From: Pseudomonadota bacterium
GTDB lineage: Bacteria > Pseudomonadota > Alphaproteobacteria > Sphingomonadales > Sphingomonadaceae
Direction: 5' to 3'
DNA length: 64,000 bases
NCBI GenBank assembly: GCA_023400405.1
Contig: JAEXFD010000044.1
Location: 1-64,000 of the forward strand
Part shown: positions 16,375 through 25,199 of the stretch, in pieces
How the letters are laid out: every line of letters begins with the position of its first letter
How positions within the stretch are numbered: position 1 is the stretch's first letter
The notes under the pieces: generated by a model
What the model was told of the DNA's origin: nothing
Seen by the model: the letters and a program-made list of their open reading frames with translations, nothing else
Database searches by the model: none
Position numbers and translations under genes: made by a program

Positions 16375-17088
16375 ATGCGCGCGCTCCCTGCCCTTTTGCC
16401 TCTGTTGCTCACCGGCTGCGTGTTCGGCGGGGGCGGCAACGACCGCCCCGCACCGGCGCCGATCCGGCCGCGCGCCGCCGGGCCGGTCACGCTCAACCGG
16501 CCGACGCCGCGCGAGACGCAGCAATGTTTCGCGGACCTGAGCCGCGCGCAGGTGCGCTACAGCCCGCTGCCCGACCGCGACTATGGCGGCGGCTGCATGG
16601 TGCTCGATTCGGTGCAGCTGCTCGATATCGGCGTGCCGGTGACCGGGCTCAAATCGATGAAGTGCGGGCTCGCGCGGACGTTCACCGCCTGGGTGCGCTT
16701 CGCCGTCGCGCCAGCGGCGGCCCAACTGCTGGGCAGCCCGCTCGCCAGGGTGGAGACGTTCGGCACCTATTCGTGCCGCGGGATCATCGGCAATGGCGCC
16801 GCCTCTGCGCTGCGCATGTCGGAGCATGGCTTGGCCAATGCCGTCGACGTCTCGGGCTTCGTGCTGGCCGACGGGCGGCGGGTGACGATCGAGCGCGACT
16901 GGCGCAGCGGCGATCCGCAGGTTCGCCAGTTCCTCGAGGCGATCCACGGCTCGGCCTGCCGGCGCTTCGCCACGGTGCTGAGCCCCGATTACAACGCGGC
17001 CCACTACAACCACCTGCACCTCGACATGGGGAGCGGGCCGGTGCCGTCTCAAAATGCGCTCTTCCGCGCATTTCCAAACAGACTCTAA
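16375..17088 (+). CDS. Extensin-like C-terminal domain lipoprotein
   Basis: A 237-residue protein with a lipoprotein signal peptide (lipobox LLLTGC, Cys about residue 13) followed by a proline-rich linker and an extensin-like C-terminal domain: GGGCMVLDSVQLLDIGVPVTG, GTYSCRGIIG, LSEHGLANAVDVSGF-type segment and HYNHLHLDMG at the end. The His/Asp pattern in the last motif resembles metal-dependent peptidoglycan peptidases (LAS/VanY-like), so a cell-wall role is plausible but unproven. The ATG at 16375 is chosen because only this start gives a signal peptide. It is divergent from serC. Confidence 0.82.
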   Translation: MRALPALLPLLLTGCVFGGGGNDRPAPAPIRPRAAGPVTLNRPTPRETQQCFADLSRAQVRYSPLPDRDYGGGCMVLDSVQLLDIGVPVTGLKSMKCGLARTFTAWVRFAVAPAAAQLLGSPLARVETFGTYSCRGIIGNGAASALRMSEHGLANAVDVSGFVLADGRRVTIERDWRSGDPQVRQFLEAIHGSACRRFATVLSPDYNAAHYNHLHLDMGSGPVPSQNALFRAFPNRL

Positions 17089-17098
17089 GCGGAGCGAA

Positions 17099-18007
17099 AT
17101 GAGCGATACTCGAGTTCCCAGCCGCGTCTTCCGTCCTGCCCAGCAGGAAGTGCAGAACGCCAACACCGCCACCGGCACCCCGCAGACCGAAAACCCCGCC
17201 TACCGGCTCGCCTTCCAGGATCTCGACTTCCTGCTGCGCGAAGACCTGCGGCCGGTGCGCTTCCAGCTCGAGCTGCTCAAGCCCCAGCTGCTGCTCGACG
17301 AGGCGCACATCAAGTCGACCTTCGTCGTCTATGGCTCGGCGCGGATTCCCGAGCCGAGCAAGGCGCAGGCGCTGCTGGAGCTGGCCGATACGCCGCAGCA
17401 GAAGATCGTCGCCGAACGGCTGATCGAGAAATCGAAATATTATGACGTGGCGCGCGAGCTGGCCCAGCTCGCCTCGAACTTCCCGCTCGACGAGGCGGGG
17501 AACCGGCATTTCGTGGTCTGTTCGGGCGGCGGCCCGTCGATCATGGAAGCGGCGAATCGCGGCGCGCGCGACGTGGGAGCGGACACGATCGGCCTCAACA
17601 TCCTGCTGCCGCACGAACAGGCGCCGAACCCCTATGTGACGCCGGGCCTGTCGATGCAGTTCCACTATTTCGCGCTCAGAAAGATGCATTTCCTGCTGCA
17701 TGCGCGCGCAGTTGCGGTCTTTCCGGGCGGTTTTGGTACGTTTGATGAGAGTTTTGAGCTTTTAACGCTCATTCAGACGGGCAAAATCGCACCGGTTCCG
17801 GTGATTTTCTACGGCCGCGACTTCTGGAACCGCGTCGTCAATTTCGAGGCGCTGTGCGAGGAAGGCGTGATCTCCCCGCGCGACCTCAACCTGTTCCATT
17901 TTTGCGAGACCGCCGAGGAAGGCTGGCAGATCGTCCAGGATTTCTGGCGCGACAAGGACCACACGACGATCACGCGCCCGCGGCCGGGGATCGATCGGCC
18001 GGAATAG
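17099..18007 (+). CDS. LOG family (lysine decarboxylase-like) nucleotide-hydrolase-fold protein
   Basis: A 302-residue Rossmann-fold protein. VVCSGGGPSIMEAANRGA and FPGGFGTFDESFE give the LOG signature (PGGxGTxxE). Members of this family are cytokinin-type phosphoribohydrolases or AMP/pyrimidine 5'-monophosphate nucleosidases; the larger size here (about 300 against 190-200 for plant-type LOG) suggests a bacterial nucleosidase rather than a hormone enzyme. GGAG at 17091 is placed before the ATG at 17099, which is why the upstream in-frame ATG at 17054 (inside the previous gene) is not used. It starts 10 bases after the extensin-like gene. Confidence 0.85.
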   Translation: MSDTRVPSRVFRPAQQEVQNANTATGTPQTENPAYRLAFQDLDFLLREDLRPVRFQLELLKPQLLLDEAHIKSTFVVYGSARIPEPSKAQALLELADTPQQKIVAERLIEKSKYYDVARELAQLASNFPLDEAGNRHFVVCSGGGPSIMEAANRGARDVGADTIGLNILLPHEQAPNPYVTPGLSMQFHYFALRKMHFLLHARAVAVFPGGFGTFDESFELLTLIQTGKIAPVPVIFYGRDFWNRVVNFEALCEEGVISPRDLNLFHFCETAEEGWQIVQDFWRDKDHTTITRPRPGIDRPE

Positions 18008-18031
18008 CGATTTCGGTTTAGCGAACAGGTG

Positions 18032-18126
18032 CTCCCCGGCGAAGGCCGGGGGCCAGCTGCCGCGGCTTTCGAGGGATTCCCGCACAACGAATGCGTGGAA
18101 ACTGGGCCCCGGCCTTCGCCGGGGAT
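18032..18126. repeat. 95-bp palindromic repeat, family B copy 1
   Basis: Terminal inverted arms (CTCCCCGGCGAAGGCCGGGG at the left, its complement at the right) enclose a middle segment. Each arm can itself fold as CCCCGGC-GAAG-GCCGGGG. A second copy in the same orientation lies at 19845-19938. It separates the LOG-type gene from the convergent cytochrome gene. Confidence 0.9.
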
Positions 18127-18163
18127 CAGGTGGGGGTCTTTTCTAGTCGAACGGAAGAAGCGC

Positions 18164-18838
18164 TCAGGCGCCCTTCTTCTCGGCCTGGACCTTCGCCTTG
18201 GGATCGACCGAGGGCGCGCCGGTGGCCGGGCTGGCCTGGTTCGACAGGTTCGAGGCCGGCTCGGCGGCGTTCGCCGAGGCGTTGCCGGCCGCCGGCTCCG
18301 CCCCCGCGGCCGGAGCGGCCGGCAGCGGCAGGTTCGAGCCCTGGGTGTTGAGATAGGCGATCACGTTCGCGCGCTCCTGCGCATCGGGCAGGCCGGCAAA
18401 GGTCATCTTGGTGCCGGACGCGAACTTGCGCGGGCTGGTCAGCCACGCATCCATCTTGTCGAAGTCCCAATTGCCGCCGACCGCCTTGAGCGCATCGGAG
18501 AAGGCGAAGCCGCCCTTGCCCTGGCCGATCGGCTCGCCGAGCGTGCCATAGAGGTTCGGGCCGACGCCGTTCGCGCCGCCCTGGTTGATCGTGTGGCACG
18601 CGGCGCACTTCTTGAACGACGCCTCGCCCTTGGCGAGATCGGCCGATGCGAGGCGAGTGGCGATCGGCGCGACGGCTTCGCTGCCCCCGGCCGAGGCTTC
18701 CTCGACGCCCTCGATCGCATAGCCCATATGCTCGGGCCGCTCGCCGTGGAACACCATGCCGCTCACGATCGAAAGGCCGAGCGCGACGATGCCGCCAGCC
18801 AGAGCCCAACCTGCGATCGTATTGAAGCGATTGTCCAT
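18164..18838 (-). CDS. Membrane-anchored class I cytochrome c
   Basis: A 224-residue protein with one N-terminal transmembrane anchor (about residues 9-30, GWALAGGIVALGLSIVSGM) and a periplasmic c-type cytochrome domain. The haem site is CAACH near residue 80, and the axial Met lies in SGTKMTFAGL. This arrangement matches the CycM/c552-type anchored cytochromes that pass electrons from the bc1 complex to terminal oxidases. The C-terminal 50 residues are a disordered Ala/Pro-rich tail ending in lysines. It is divergent from pheA with 103 bases between starts. Confidence 0.9.
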   Translation of the reverse strand: MDNRFNTIAGWALAGGIVALGLSIVSGMVFHGERPEHMGYAIEGVEEASAGGSEAVAPIATRLASADLAKGEASFKKCAACHTINQGGANGVGPNLYGTLGEPIGQGKGGFAFSDALKAVGGNWDFDKMDAWLTSPRKFASGTKMTFAGLPDAQERANVIAYLNTQGSNLPLPAAPAAGAEPAAGNASANAAEPASNLSNQASPATGAPSVDPKAKVQAEKKGA

Positions 18839-18941
18839 GAGACGCCCCTGCGGAAAAAATCGAGCCCCTTTAGAACCGGCTCCCGCCCTAAAGCAAGCGG
18901 GGGTTGCGACGGAGATGCGCGCACGGTAGCGCGCCGGCCCG

Positions 18942-19832
18942 ATGGAGAATTTCGCCGCCCCCGCCCGCGCGCTCGTCGAGCAGATGAGCGGAGCCGCCGC
19001 CGCCGAGCCTGCGCGCGCCGTCGCGTTTCAGGGCGCCCCGGGCGCCAATTCGCATATCGCCGTGCGCGAAGTCTTTCCCGACGGGCTGGCGCTACCCTGC
19101 TTCTCGTTCGACGATGCGATCGACGCCGTGAAGGAAGGCATCGCCGACCGGGCGATGATCCCGATCGAGAATTCGCTCCACGGCCGCGTCGCCGACATCC
19201 ATTTCCTGCTGCCCGAATCGGGGCTGGTGATCGTCGGCGAGCATTTCCTGCCGATCCGCTATGGCCTGATGGGCCTGGGCCCGATCGAGGGCGTGAAACA
19301 GGCGATGAGCCACCCCCAGGCGCTCGGCCAGTGCCGCCATTGGCTGAAGGCGCACGGCATCCAGCCGGTGGCCTATCCCGACACCGCCGGCGCGGCGGCG
19401 GTGGTGGCCGAGGCGGGCGATCCGGCGGTGGCGGCACTGGCGCCACCGGGGGCGGCCGAACTCTATGGGCTGGAACTGCTCGCCACCGACCTGGCGGATG
19501 CGGCCCACAACATGACCCGCTTCGTCATCCTGGCGCGCGAGGCGGTGCCCGTCGCGGCGCCGGGGCCCTGCATGACCAGCTTCGTCTTCGAAGTGAAGAA
19601 CATCCCCGCCGCGCTCTACAAGGCGCTGGGCGGCTTCGCGACCAACGGCGTCAACATGACCAAGCTGGAAAGCTACCAGCGCGACGGCAGCTTCGCGGCG
19701 ACCGAATTCTATTGCGACGTGGTCGGCAGTCCCGACGAGGCCCCGGTGGCGCGAGCGCTCGAGGAGCTGAAGTTCCATTCGAAATGGACGCGCGTGCTCG
19801 GCACCTACCCGCAGGCACGGCCGCGGCCCTGA
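18942..19832 (+). CDS. pheA: Prephenate dehydratase PheA
   Basis: A 296-residue stand-alone prephenate dehydratase (prephenate to phenylpyruvate). The catalytic domain begins AFQGAPGANSHIAV, contains IPIENSLHGRVADIH, and ends with the TRF motif in NMTRFVILA. A C-terminal ACT domain follows (MTSFVFEVKNIPAALYKALG), with LESYQRDGSFAATEFYCD standing in for the phenylalanine-binding ESRP region. No chorismate mutase domain is attached; a separate AroQ-type mutase lies at 33566-33859. Confidence 0.95.
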   Translation: MENFAAPARALVEQMSGAAAAEPARAVAFQGAPGANSHIAVREVFPDGLALPCFSFDDAIDAVKEGIADRAMIPIENSLHGRVADIHFLLPESGLVIVGEHFLPIRYGLMGLGPIEGVKQAMSHPQALGQCRHWLKAHGIQPVAYPDTAGAAAVVAEAGDPAVAALAPPGAAELYGLELLATDLADAAHNMTRFVILAREAVPVAAPGPCMTSFVFEVKNIPAALYKALGGFATNGVNMTKLESYQRDGSFAATEFYCDVVGSPDEAPVARALEELKFHSKWTRVLGTYPQARPRP

Positions 19833-19844
19833 GCCCTAGCCTGT

Positions 19845-19938
19845 TCCCCGGCGAAGGCCGGGGCCCAGCTGCCGCGTCCTTCGAAGAATTCCCGCCCCAC
19901 GACTGCGTCGAAACTGGGCCCCGGCCTGCGCCGGGGAG
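19845..19938. repeat. 94-bp palindromic repeat, family B copy 2
   Basis: Direct-orientation copy of the element at 18032-18126, with the same arms (TCCCCGGCGAAGGCCGGGG and complement) and a diverged middle. It lies between the convergent pheA and nudC genes, only 12 bases from the pheA stop. Confidence 0.9.
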
Positions 19939-19948
19939 CAGATGGTTG

Positions 19949-20818
19949 CTAGGCCCCCTCGGCCCAGGCGGTGAGCAAGCTGTGGGCAATGGCGTAGGGG
20001 GGCGGGGCGCCGAACGGGGCTTCGGGATAGCGGGCGAGGGCGCGGCGGACGTCTTCGCGGGTGAACCAGCGCGCGTCTTCGAGTTCGTGGACGTCGATCA
20101 CGATGTCCTCGTTGAGCGCCACGCCGATACAGGCGATCATCAGCGAGGAGGGGAAGGGCCAGGGCTGGCTGGCAATGTAGCGCACCGCGCCGAGGCGAAT
20201 GCCCGATTCCTCCAGCGTCTCGCGCCGCACCGCTTCCTCGATCGATTCGCCGATCTCGAGGAAGCCCGCCAGCGCGGAGTAACGGCCCGCCGGCCAGGGC
20301 GGCTGGCGGCCGAGCAGTACCTTGTCGCCTGCCTCGGCCAGCATGATCACCACCGGATCGACGCGGGGGAAATGCTCGGCGCCGCAATGGGGGCATTGCC
20401 GCGCCCAGCCGGCGCGGAAGATCGCAGTGGCGGTGCCGCAATTGGCGCAGAAGCGGTGGCGGGCATGCCAATCGACCAGGCTGCGGGCGGCGGCGTAGTG
20501 CGCGGCCTCGGCGGGCGCGAAGCGATCGAGCATGCCGAACAGCGCCGTTGAGCGGCCGACGGGCACGGCTTCGCCTGCGGGTAGCGTCGAGGCGAAGCGC
20601 GGGGCGCCTTCGTCATAGCCGAGGAACAGCAGCTCGCCGGCCGCGGCATCGAGCCCGGTCCAGACGAGCCGGCCGGCATCGTCGAGCTCAGGATCATAGC
20701 CGTGCAGCACGAGCAGCTGCGCGCGCGGATCGGCTAGCGCTGCGGCGAGCAGCTCGGGCTCGTGGCGGACGCGATCGGCGCGGTCGAGCGTGCCGCCGGT
20801 AAAGCCCGGGGAGATCAC
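19949..20818 (-). CDS. nudC: NAD+ diphosphatase NudC
   Basis: A 289-residue Nudix hydrolase. A zinc ribbon (FCANCGTATAIF and QCPHCGAEHFPRVDPVVIM) precedes the Nudix box GFLEIGESIEEAVRRETLEESG-type segment and the SQPWPFPSSLM motif specific for NADH pyrophosphatase. The enzyme cleaves NAD(H) to NMN and AMP and can remove NAD caps from RNA. The GTG start at 20818 shares the bases GTGA with the stop of the upstream serine hydrolase gene, indicating translational coupling. Confidence 0.93.
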   Translation of the reverse strand: MISPGFTGGTLDRADRVRHEPELLAAALADPRAQLLVLHGYDPELDDAGRLVWTGLDAAAGELLFLGYDEGAPRFASTLPAGEAVPVGRSTALFGMLDRFAPAEAAHYAAARSLVDWHARHRFCANCGTATAIFRAGWARQCPHCGAEHFPRVDPVVIMLAEAGDKVLLGRQPPWPAGRYSALAGFLEIGESIEEAVRRETLEESGIRLGAVRYIASQPWPFPSSLMIACIGVALNEDIVIDVHELEDARWFTREDVRRALARYPEAPFGAPPPYAIAHSLLTAWAEGA

Positions 20819-22089
20819 TTCGCCAGATCGGCGTAGATCGCCTGGGACGCCTCGCGCTTGATGGGCGTGTCGCCGAACAGGTTGATCATCACCGTCGCGC
20901 GCAGCTTGTGGATGGGATCGACCCAGCCGATCGAACCCGCGGCGCCGGCCCAGCCATAGGTGCCCTTGCCGGGCCCGCCGGGCCTGTCGGCGAGATAGAC
21001 CGACCCGCCCGCGCCGAAGCCCATCGACACATCCGAATCCTTCGTCATCTCCTGGAGCAGGCTCTTGTCGACGCCGGCGGGCAGCAGGTCCGACATGGCG
21101 AGCTTCACCGTCTCTGGCTTGAGGATGCGCGCGCCGTCGAGCGTGCCGCCATTCAGCAGCATGTGGAGGAAACGATCATAGTCGCGCGCCGACATCACCA
21201 GCCCGGCGCCGCCATAGGGAAATTCGGGCTTGTGGAGATAGACCGAGGTCGCGGCGGGATCGGCCGGCACGCGGCGATCGGCGAGCAGCGCATAATTGTC
21301 GGCGAAGTTCGCCACCTTGTCCGCCGGCACCGTCCAATAGCTTTCAGTCATCTTGAGCGGGGCGAAGATGCGGGTGTTGACGAACTGATCGAACGGCATG
21401 CCGCTGGCGACTTCGATGACGCGGCCGAGGATATCGAGGCCGATCGAATAGCTCCATTTGGCGCCCGGATCGGCGATCAGCGGCAGCGTCGCGGTACGAT
21501 TGGCGAATTCCTCCAGGCTGTTCGGCCGGGCGGCAGCCATCTGGACTTCCATCTGGGCATTGACCTGCGCCGGATTGATACCGAGCCGGCTATATTCGTC
21601 GAGCAGCGGCCCCTTGGTGATGATGTTGTAGCCGAGGCCCGCGGTATGGGTGAGCAGGTTGCGCACGGTGATCGGGCGGGTGGCGGGGCGGGTGGTCAGG
21701 TCCTTGGCCGGATCGACCAGCACCTTCATTTCCTTGAACGCCGGGATGAAGTCGCTGATCGGCTGGTCGAGCTTGAGCTTGCCTTGCTCGATCAGGATCA
21801 TCGCGGCGATGCCGGTGATCGGCTTGGTCATCGAATAGACGCGCCACAGGCTGTCGGCATCGGCCTTGTGGGCGCTCTGCGCATCGGCGATGCGGCCCTG
21901 CGCGACGACGGTGGCGGTTCCTTCGCCCCGGCCGGTGACGATGACGATGCCGGGCACGCGGCCTTCCGAAACGACGCGCTGCGCGAGCGCGGTCTCGGCG
22001 GCGACCGTGGGCGGCTTCGGCGCCTGCTGGGCGAAGGCGGCGGGCGCGAAGGCGACGAGCCCAAGCGTGAAACCAGTCAGTCGGCGCAT
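20815..22089 (-). CDS. Periplasmic serine hydrolase, class C beta-lactamase family
   Basis: A 424-residue secreted protein with a Sec signal peptide (about residues 1-20, ending FAPAAFAQ). It has the penicillin-recognising serine hydrolase fold: the active-site SxxK is in WRVYSMTKPITG, and the second motif is at WSYSIGLDILG (Tyr-Ser instead of the usual Tyr-x-Asn spacing). Such proteins are often esterases or D-aminopeptidases rather than true AmpC. The start at 22089 gives the signal peptide. It overlaps the end of mutY by 13 bases and the start of nudC by 4. Confidence 0.87.
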   Translation of the reverse strand: MRRLTGFTLGLVAFAPAAFAQQAPKPPTVAAETALAQRVVSEGRVPGIVIVTGRGEGTATVVAQGRIADAQSAHKADADSLWRVYSMTKPITGIAAMILIEQGKLKLDQPISDFIPAFKEMKVLVDPAKDLTTRPATRPITVRNLLTHTAGLGYNIITKGPLLDEYSRLGINPAQVNAQMEVQMAAARPNSLEEFANRTATLPLIADPGAKWSYSIGLDILGRVIEVASGMPFDQFVNTRIFAPLKMTESYWTVPADKVANFADNYALLADRRVPADPAATSVYLHKPEFPYGGAGLVMSARDYDRFLHMLLNGGTLDGARILKPETVKLAMSDLLPAGVDKSLLQEMTKDSDVSMGFGAGGSVYLADRPGGPGKGTYGWAGAAGSIGWVDPIHKLRATVMINLFGDTPIKREASQAIYADLAK

Positions 22090-23132
22090 GGCATCCTCCG
22101 AAATTGTCGCGCCGCCTTGGCGAAAACGGTGGGCAGGCCGGCCGAATCGAGTTCGGCGACCGGCCACCATTCGCCGGGCAGCGCCGCGTCTTCCTGCCGA
22201 TCGATTGTTGCAGTCGCAAGTGCGACGTCGAGTGCGAAATGGGTGAAGACATGCGCGATCCGGGGCTCGATCACGCTCCAGTCGGCGACGGCGGGCGCGC
22301 CCTCAAGGCCGGGCGGGGCGTCGGTCCAGGGGCCGCTGGGCAGCGCGCGCATGCCGCCGAGCAGCCCCTTGGCCGGACGGCGGACGAGCAGCACCGACTC
22401 CTCGTGCCGCAGCCAGAACATCGTGCCGTGGCGCTGCGGCTTGGCGGCCTTGGGCGCCTTGACCGGGAATCGCTCGGGCGCGCCGCTGGCGAAGCCGGCG
22501 CAATCGCCCCGCAGCGGGCAGATCAGGCATTTGGGTGCGCGCGGCGTGCAGATCGTGCTGCCCAGGTCCATCATCGCCTGGGCGAAATCGCCGGCACGGG
22601 CATCGGGGGTGATCGAATCGGTGCGGGCGTAGATTTCGGGCTTGGCTGCCGGGAGCGCCGCTTCGACGGCGAACAGGCGCGAGACCACCCGCTCGACATT
22701 GCCATCGACCACCACCGCGCGGCGGCCGAAGGCGATCGCGGCGATCGCGGCGGCGGTGTAGCCGCCCACGCCGGGAAGCTCGCGCAGCCCTGCCTCGCTG
22801 TCCGGGAAGCTCCCGCGCCGCGCCACTTCGCGCGCGCAGGCGAGCAGGTTGCGCGCGCGGGCATAATAGCCGAGGCCCGCCCAGCCGGCCATCAGATCGG
22901 CGTCCTCGGCGGCGGCAAGCGCCTCGACGCTGGGCCAACGCGCGGTGAATGTGGCGAAATAGGGAATGACGCTGGCGACCTGGGTCTGCTGGAGCATCAC
23001 TTCGGAAAGCCAGACGCGATAGGGATCGGCGGCGTTGGCGCCGGGCGGCGCGCGCCAGGGCAGGGTGCGGGCATGGGCGTCGTACCAGGCGAGAAGCTGT
23101 GGAGCGATCGCGGATGGGACGTTGTCGGGCAC
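22077..23132 (-). CDS. mutY: A/G-specific adenine DNA glycosylase MutY
   Basis: A 351-residue HhH-GPD glycosylase that removes adenine mispaired with 8-oxoguanine. SEVMLQQTQVASVIPYF holds the catalytic Glu, ELPGVGGYTAAAI is the helix-hairpin-helix, and VVDGNVERV carries the catalytic Asp. The [4Fe-4S] ligands are C-x6-C-x2-C-x5-C from CTPRAPKCLICPLRGDC. The C-terminal Nudix-like domain recognises 8-oxoG. I take the GTG at 23132 (VPDNVPSAIAPQLLAWYD). It is divergent from dciA, with only 28 bases between the starts. Confidence 0.95.
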   Translation of the reverse strand: MPDNVPSAIAPQLLAWYDAHARTLPWRAPPGANAADPYRVWLSEVMLQQTQVASVIPYFATFTARWPSVEALAAAEDADLMAGWAGLGYYARARNLLACAREVARRGSFPDSEAGLRELPGVGGYTAAAIAAIAFGRRAVVVDGNVERVVSRLFAVEAALPAAKPEIYARTDSITPDARAGDFAQAMMDLGSTICTPRAPKCLICPLRGDCAGFASGAPERFPVKAPKAAKPQRHGTMFWLRHEESVLLVRRPAKGLLGGMRALPSGPWTDAPPGLEGAPAVADWSVIEPRIAHVFTHFALDVALATATIDRQEDAALPGEWWPVAELDSAGLPTVFAKAARQFRRMPCAD

Positions 23133-23160
23133 GGGGCGGCTATGGCATGGATGGCAGCGA

Positions 23161-23691
23161 ATGACGAAGCCTTCGAAACCCAAGCCCCCGGCCCCGGCCG
23201 AGCCGCAGCGCGCGAATCGAGCCCGTGCGGTGTCCGAGCTGCTGCCCGATGTCGGCGGCGCGGCATTCCGCAAGTTCGGCTTCGTCCAGCATTCGATCGT
23301 CAGCCGCTGGGCCGAGATCGTCGGGGAGCGCTATGCCCGCGTCTCCTCTCCGGAATCGATTCGCTTCCCGCAGGGCAAGCGCGCCGAAGGGGTGCTGAGC
23401 CTGATCGTCTCGGGCGCCTTCGCGCCGACGATGCAGCATGTCGCGCCCGAGATCATGGATCGGGTCAACCGCTTCTTCGGCTATCCGGCGGTGGCGAAGC
23501 TGGCGATCCGCCACGGCGACGTGAAGCGCCCCGAAAAGGCGGCGCCGCCGCCCAGCCTCAAGCCGCTTTCCGAAGCGATGGGCGAGAGCCTGCGCGGGAT
23601 CGCCGATCCCGAGCTGAAGGCGGTGCTCGAGGCGCTGGCGGCGGGCGTGGCGGCGAGCGACGAGAAGCCGCGCGTCGGCAGGATCGACTGA
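23161..23691 (+). CDS. dciA: DciA (DUF721) replicative helicase operator protein
   Basis: A 176-residue protein with the DUF721 domain: VGGAAFRKFGFVQHSIVSRWAEIVG and VSGAFAPTMQHVAPEIMDRVNRFFGY match the KH-like DciA fold. DciA is the ancestral loader or operator of the DnaB helicase in bacteria lacking DnaC. The first 28 residues are Pro/Lys-rich and the C-terminal 60 are probably flexible. It is divergent from mutY and is followed after one base by the first thiol-oxidoreductase gene. Confidence 0.88.
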   Translation: MTKPSKPKPPAPAEPQRANRARAVSELLPDVGGAAFRKFGFVQHSIVSRWAEIVGERYARVSSPESIRFPQGKRAEGVLSLIVSGAFAPTMQHVAPEIMDRVNRFFGYPAVAKLAIRHGDVKRPEKAAPPPSLKPLSEAMGESLRGIADPELKAVLEALAAGVAASDEKPRVGRID

Positions 23692-23692
23692 C

Positions 23693-24394
23693 GTGATGCG
23701 GGTGCTGGCATTGTTCGGCGCGGCGGCGCTGCTCGCGGTTTCCGGCGCTTCGGCGCAGCAGGCGCGCAAGGCGGCGGCGCCCAATTGGGCCGCGACCGTG
23801 GCGATCACGCCGGAAGGCGGCTTTCGCCAGGGCAATCCCAATGCGCCGGTGAAGCTGATCGAATATGGCTCGCGCGGCTGCCCGACCTGCGGGCATTTCG
23901 CCGCCGAGGGCGTGGGGCCGCTGCGCCGCGATTATGTCGCGGCCGGCAAGGTGAGCTACGAATTCCGCGACTATCTGATCCACGGCGCGCCCGATCTTGC
24001 GATGGCGCTGGCCAACCAATGCGTCGGCCCGGCCCGTTTCTTCCCGGTCCTCGACGCGCTGTTCGCCAATCAGCGCGCGTTCGAGGATCGCCTGCTCAAG
24101 CTGCCCAAGGCACAGACCGATGCGTGGCAGAAGCTCGCGCCGCCGCAGATGGCGACGCGCTTCGCCGAAGGGATCGGGCTGATCGCCTTCATGAAGACCC
24201 AAGGGGTGCCCGAGGCGAAGCTGCGCCAGTGCCTGGCCGATCCGGCGCTGATCCGGCGCATCGCCAAGACCAATGCCGACGCGGTGAATGTCCATGGCGT
24301 GGACAGCACCCCGACTTTCATCGTCAACGGCCGCAAGGTAAGCGCCTATAGCTGGGACCGGCTGCTGCCCGAGCTTTGGGCGAACGGCGCCTGA
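23693..24394 (+). CDS. Periplasmic DsbA/DsbG-like thiol oxidoreductase (CPTC)
   Basis: A 233-residue exported thioredoxin-fold protein with a signal peptide ending SGASAQQ. The redox site is CPTC in IEYGSRGCPTCGHF, and the cis-Pro loop is GVDSTPTFIVNG. The inserted helical domain fits DsbA/BdbD-type proteins that oxidise or isomerise envelope disulfides. GTG at 23693 and ATG at 23696 are both possible starts. It is followed 30 bases later by a closely related paralogue (24425-25174) with a lipoprotein anchor. Confidence 0.87.
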   Translation: MMRVLALFGAAALLAVSGASAQQARKAAAPNWAATVAITPEGGFRQGNPNAPVKLIEYGSRGCPTCGHFAAEGVGPLRRDYVAAGKVSYEFRDYLIHGAPDLAMALANQCVGPARFFPVLDALFANQRAFEDRLLKLPKAQTDAWQKLAPPQMATRFAEGIGLIAFMKTQGVPEAKLRQCLADPALIRRIAKTNADAVNVHGVDSTPTFIVNGRKVSAYSWDRLLPELWANGA

Positions 24395-24424
24395 CGCCAC
24401 GGATTTTCTGGAGAAAGACCAAGC

Positions 24425-25174
24425 ATGCGTATCCTCCTCGCCCTCATCCCCTTCCTCGCGCTCGCAGCCTGCGGCGGCGGCGACAAGGGCAACAGCGCCG
24501 CGCCGGTGAGCTCCGCCCCGGTCGCCGCCGTCACTGCGCCTGCCGGGCAGAACTGGATCGACATGGTCGCCAAGACGCCCGAGGGCGGCTATCGCGAGGG
24601 CAATCCCAACGCGCCGATCAAGCTGGTCGAATATGGCTCGCGCAACTGCCCCTATTGCGGGCTGTTCGGCCGCACCGCGCCCGAGCCGCTGCGCAAGAAC
24701 TATATCTCGACCGGCAAGGTGAGCTGGGAGTTCCGCGACTTCCTGATCCACGGCGCGCCCGACCTCGCCGCCGCGCTGCTCAACCAGTGCGTGCCGACCG
24801 AGGCGTTCTTCCCGGTGCTCGACCAGTTCTTCGCCAATCAGGACCAGTTCCTGGCGCGCACCGAGCAGCTGGTGAAGACCAACCCCGCGCTGGTCCAGCA
24901 GCTCCAGGCGATGGCGCCGCCCCAGGCCGCGGTCGCCTTTGCCGAGCAGCTGGGCATGATCGACTTCATGAAGCAGCGCGGCGTTCCCGAAGCCAAGGCG
25001 CGCCAGTGCCTGGCCGACCAGAAGAAGATCGACGAGATCGCCAAGGTCAATGCCGATGCCGCCAGCGAACATGGCGTGAGCGGCACCCCGACCTTCTTCA
25101 TCAACGGCAAGAAGGCCGAGGCGGGCAGCTGGGAACAGCTCGAGCCGCTGCTCCAGGCCGCCGGCGCGCGCTGA
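24425..25174 (+). CDS. Lipoprotein DsbA-like thiol oxidoreductase (CPYC)
   Basis: A 249-residue lipoprotein: MRILLALIPFLALAACGGG has a clean lipobox LAAC (Cys about 16). The redox site is CPYC in YGSRNCPYCGLF and the cis-Pro loop is GVSGTPTFFING. Sequence and gene order indicate a tandem duplication with the gene at 23693: both share GNPNAP, EFRDFLIHGAPDLA and a similar helical insert. The paralogues differ in anchoring (lipid against soluble) and in active-site dipeptide (PY against PT), which suggests different redox tasks. Confidence 0.88.
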   Translation: MRILLALIPFLALAACGGGDKGNSAAPVSSAPVAAVTAPAGQNWIDMVAKTPEGGYREGNPNAPIKLVEYGSRNCPYCGLFGRTAPEPLRKNYISTGKVSWEFRDFLIHGAPDLAAALLNQCVPTEAFFPVLDQFFANQDQFLARTEQLVKTNPALVQQLQAMAPPQAAVAFAEQLGMIDFMKQRGVPEAKARQCLADQKKIDEIAKVNADAASEHGVSGTPTFFINGKKAEAGSWEQLEPLLQAAGAR

Positions 25175-25199
25175 CGCGGCGGCGGGGGGCTGAGCCGAG

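Noticed and set aside
13295..19938. CRISPR array from repeated palindromes
   Set aside because: Copies are few, 80-110 bp long, far apart and not separated by uniform spacers; no cas genes are near.
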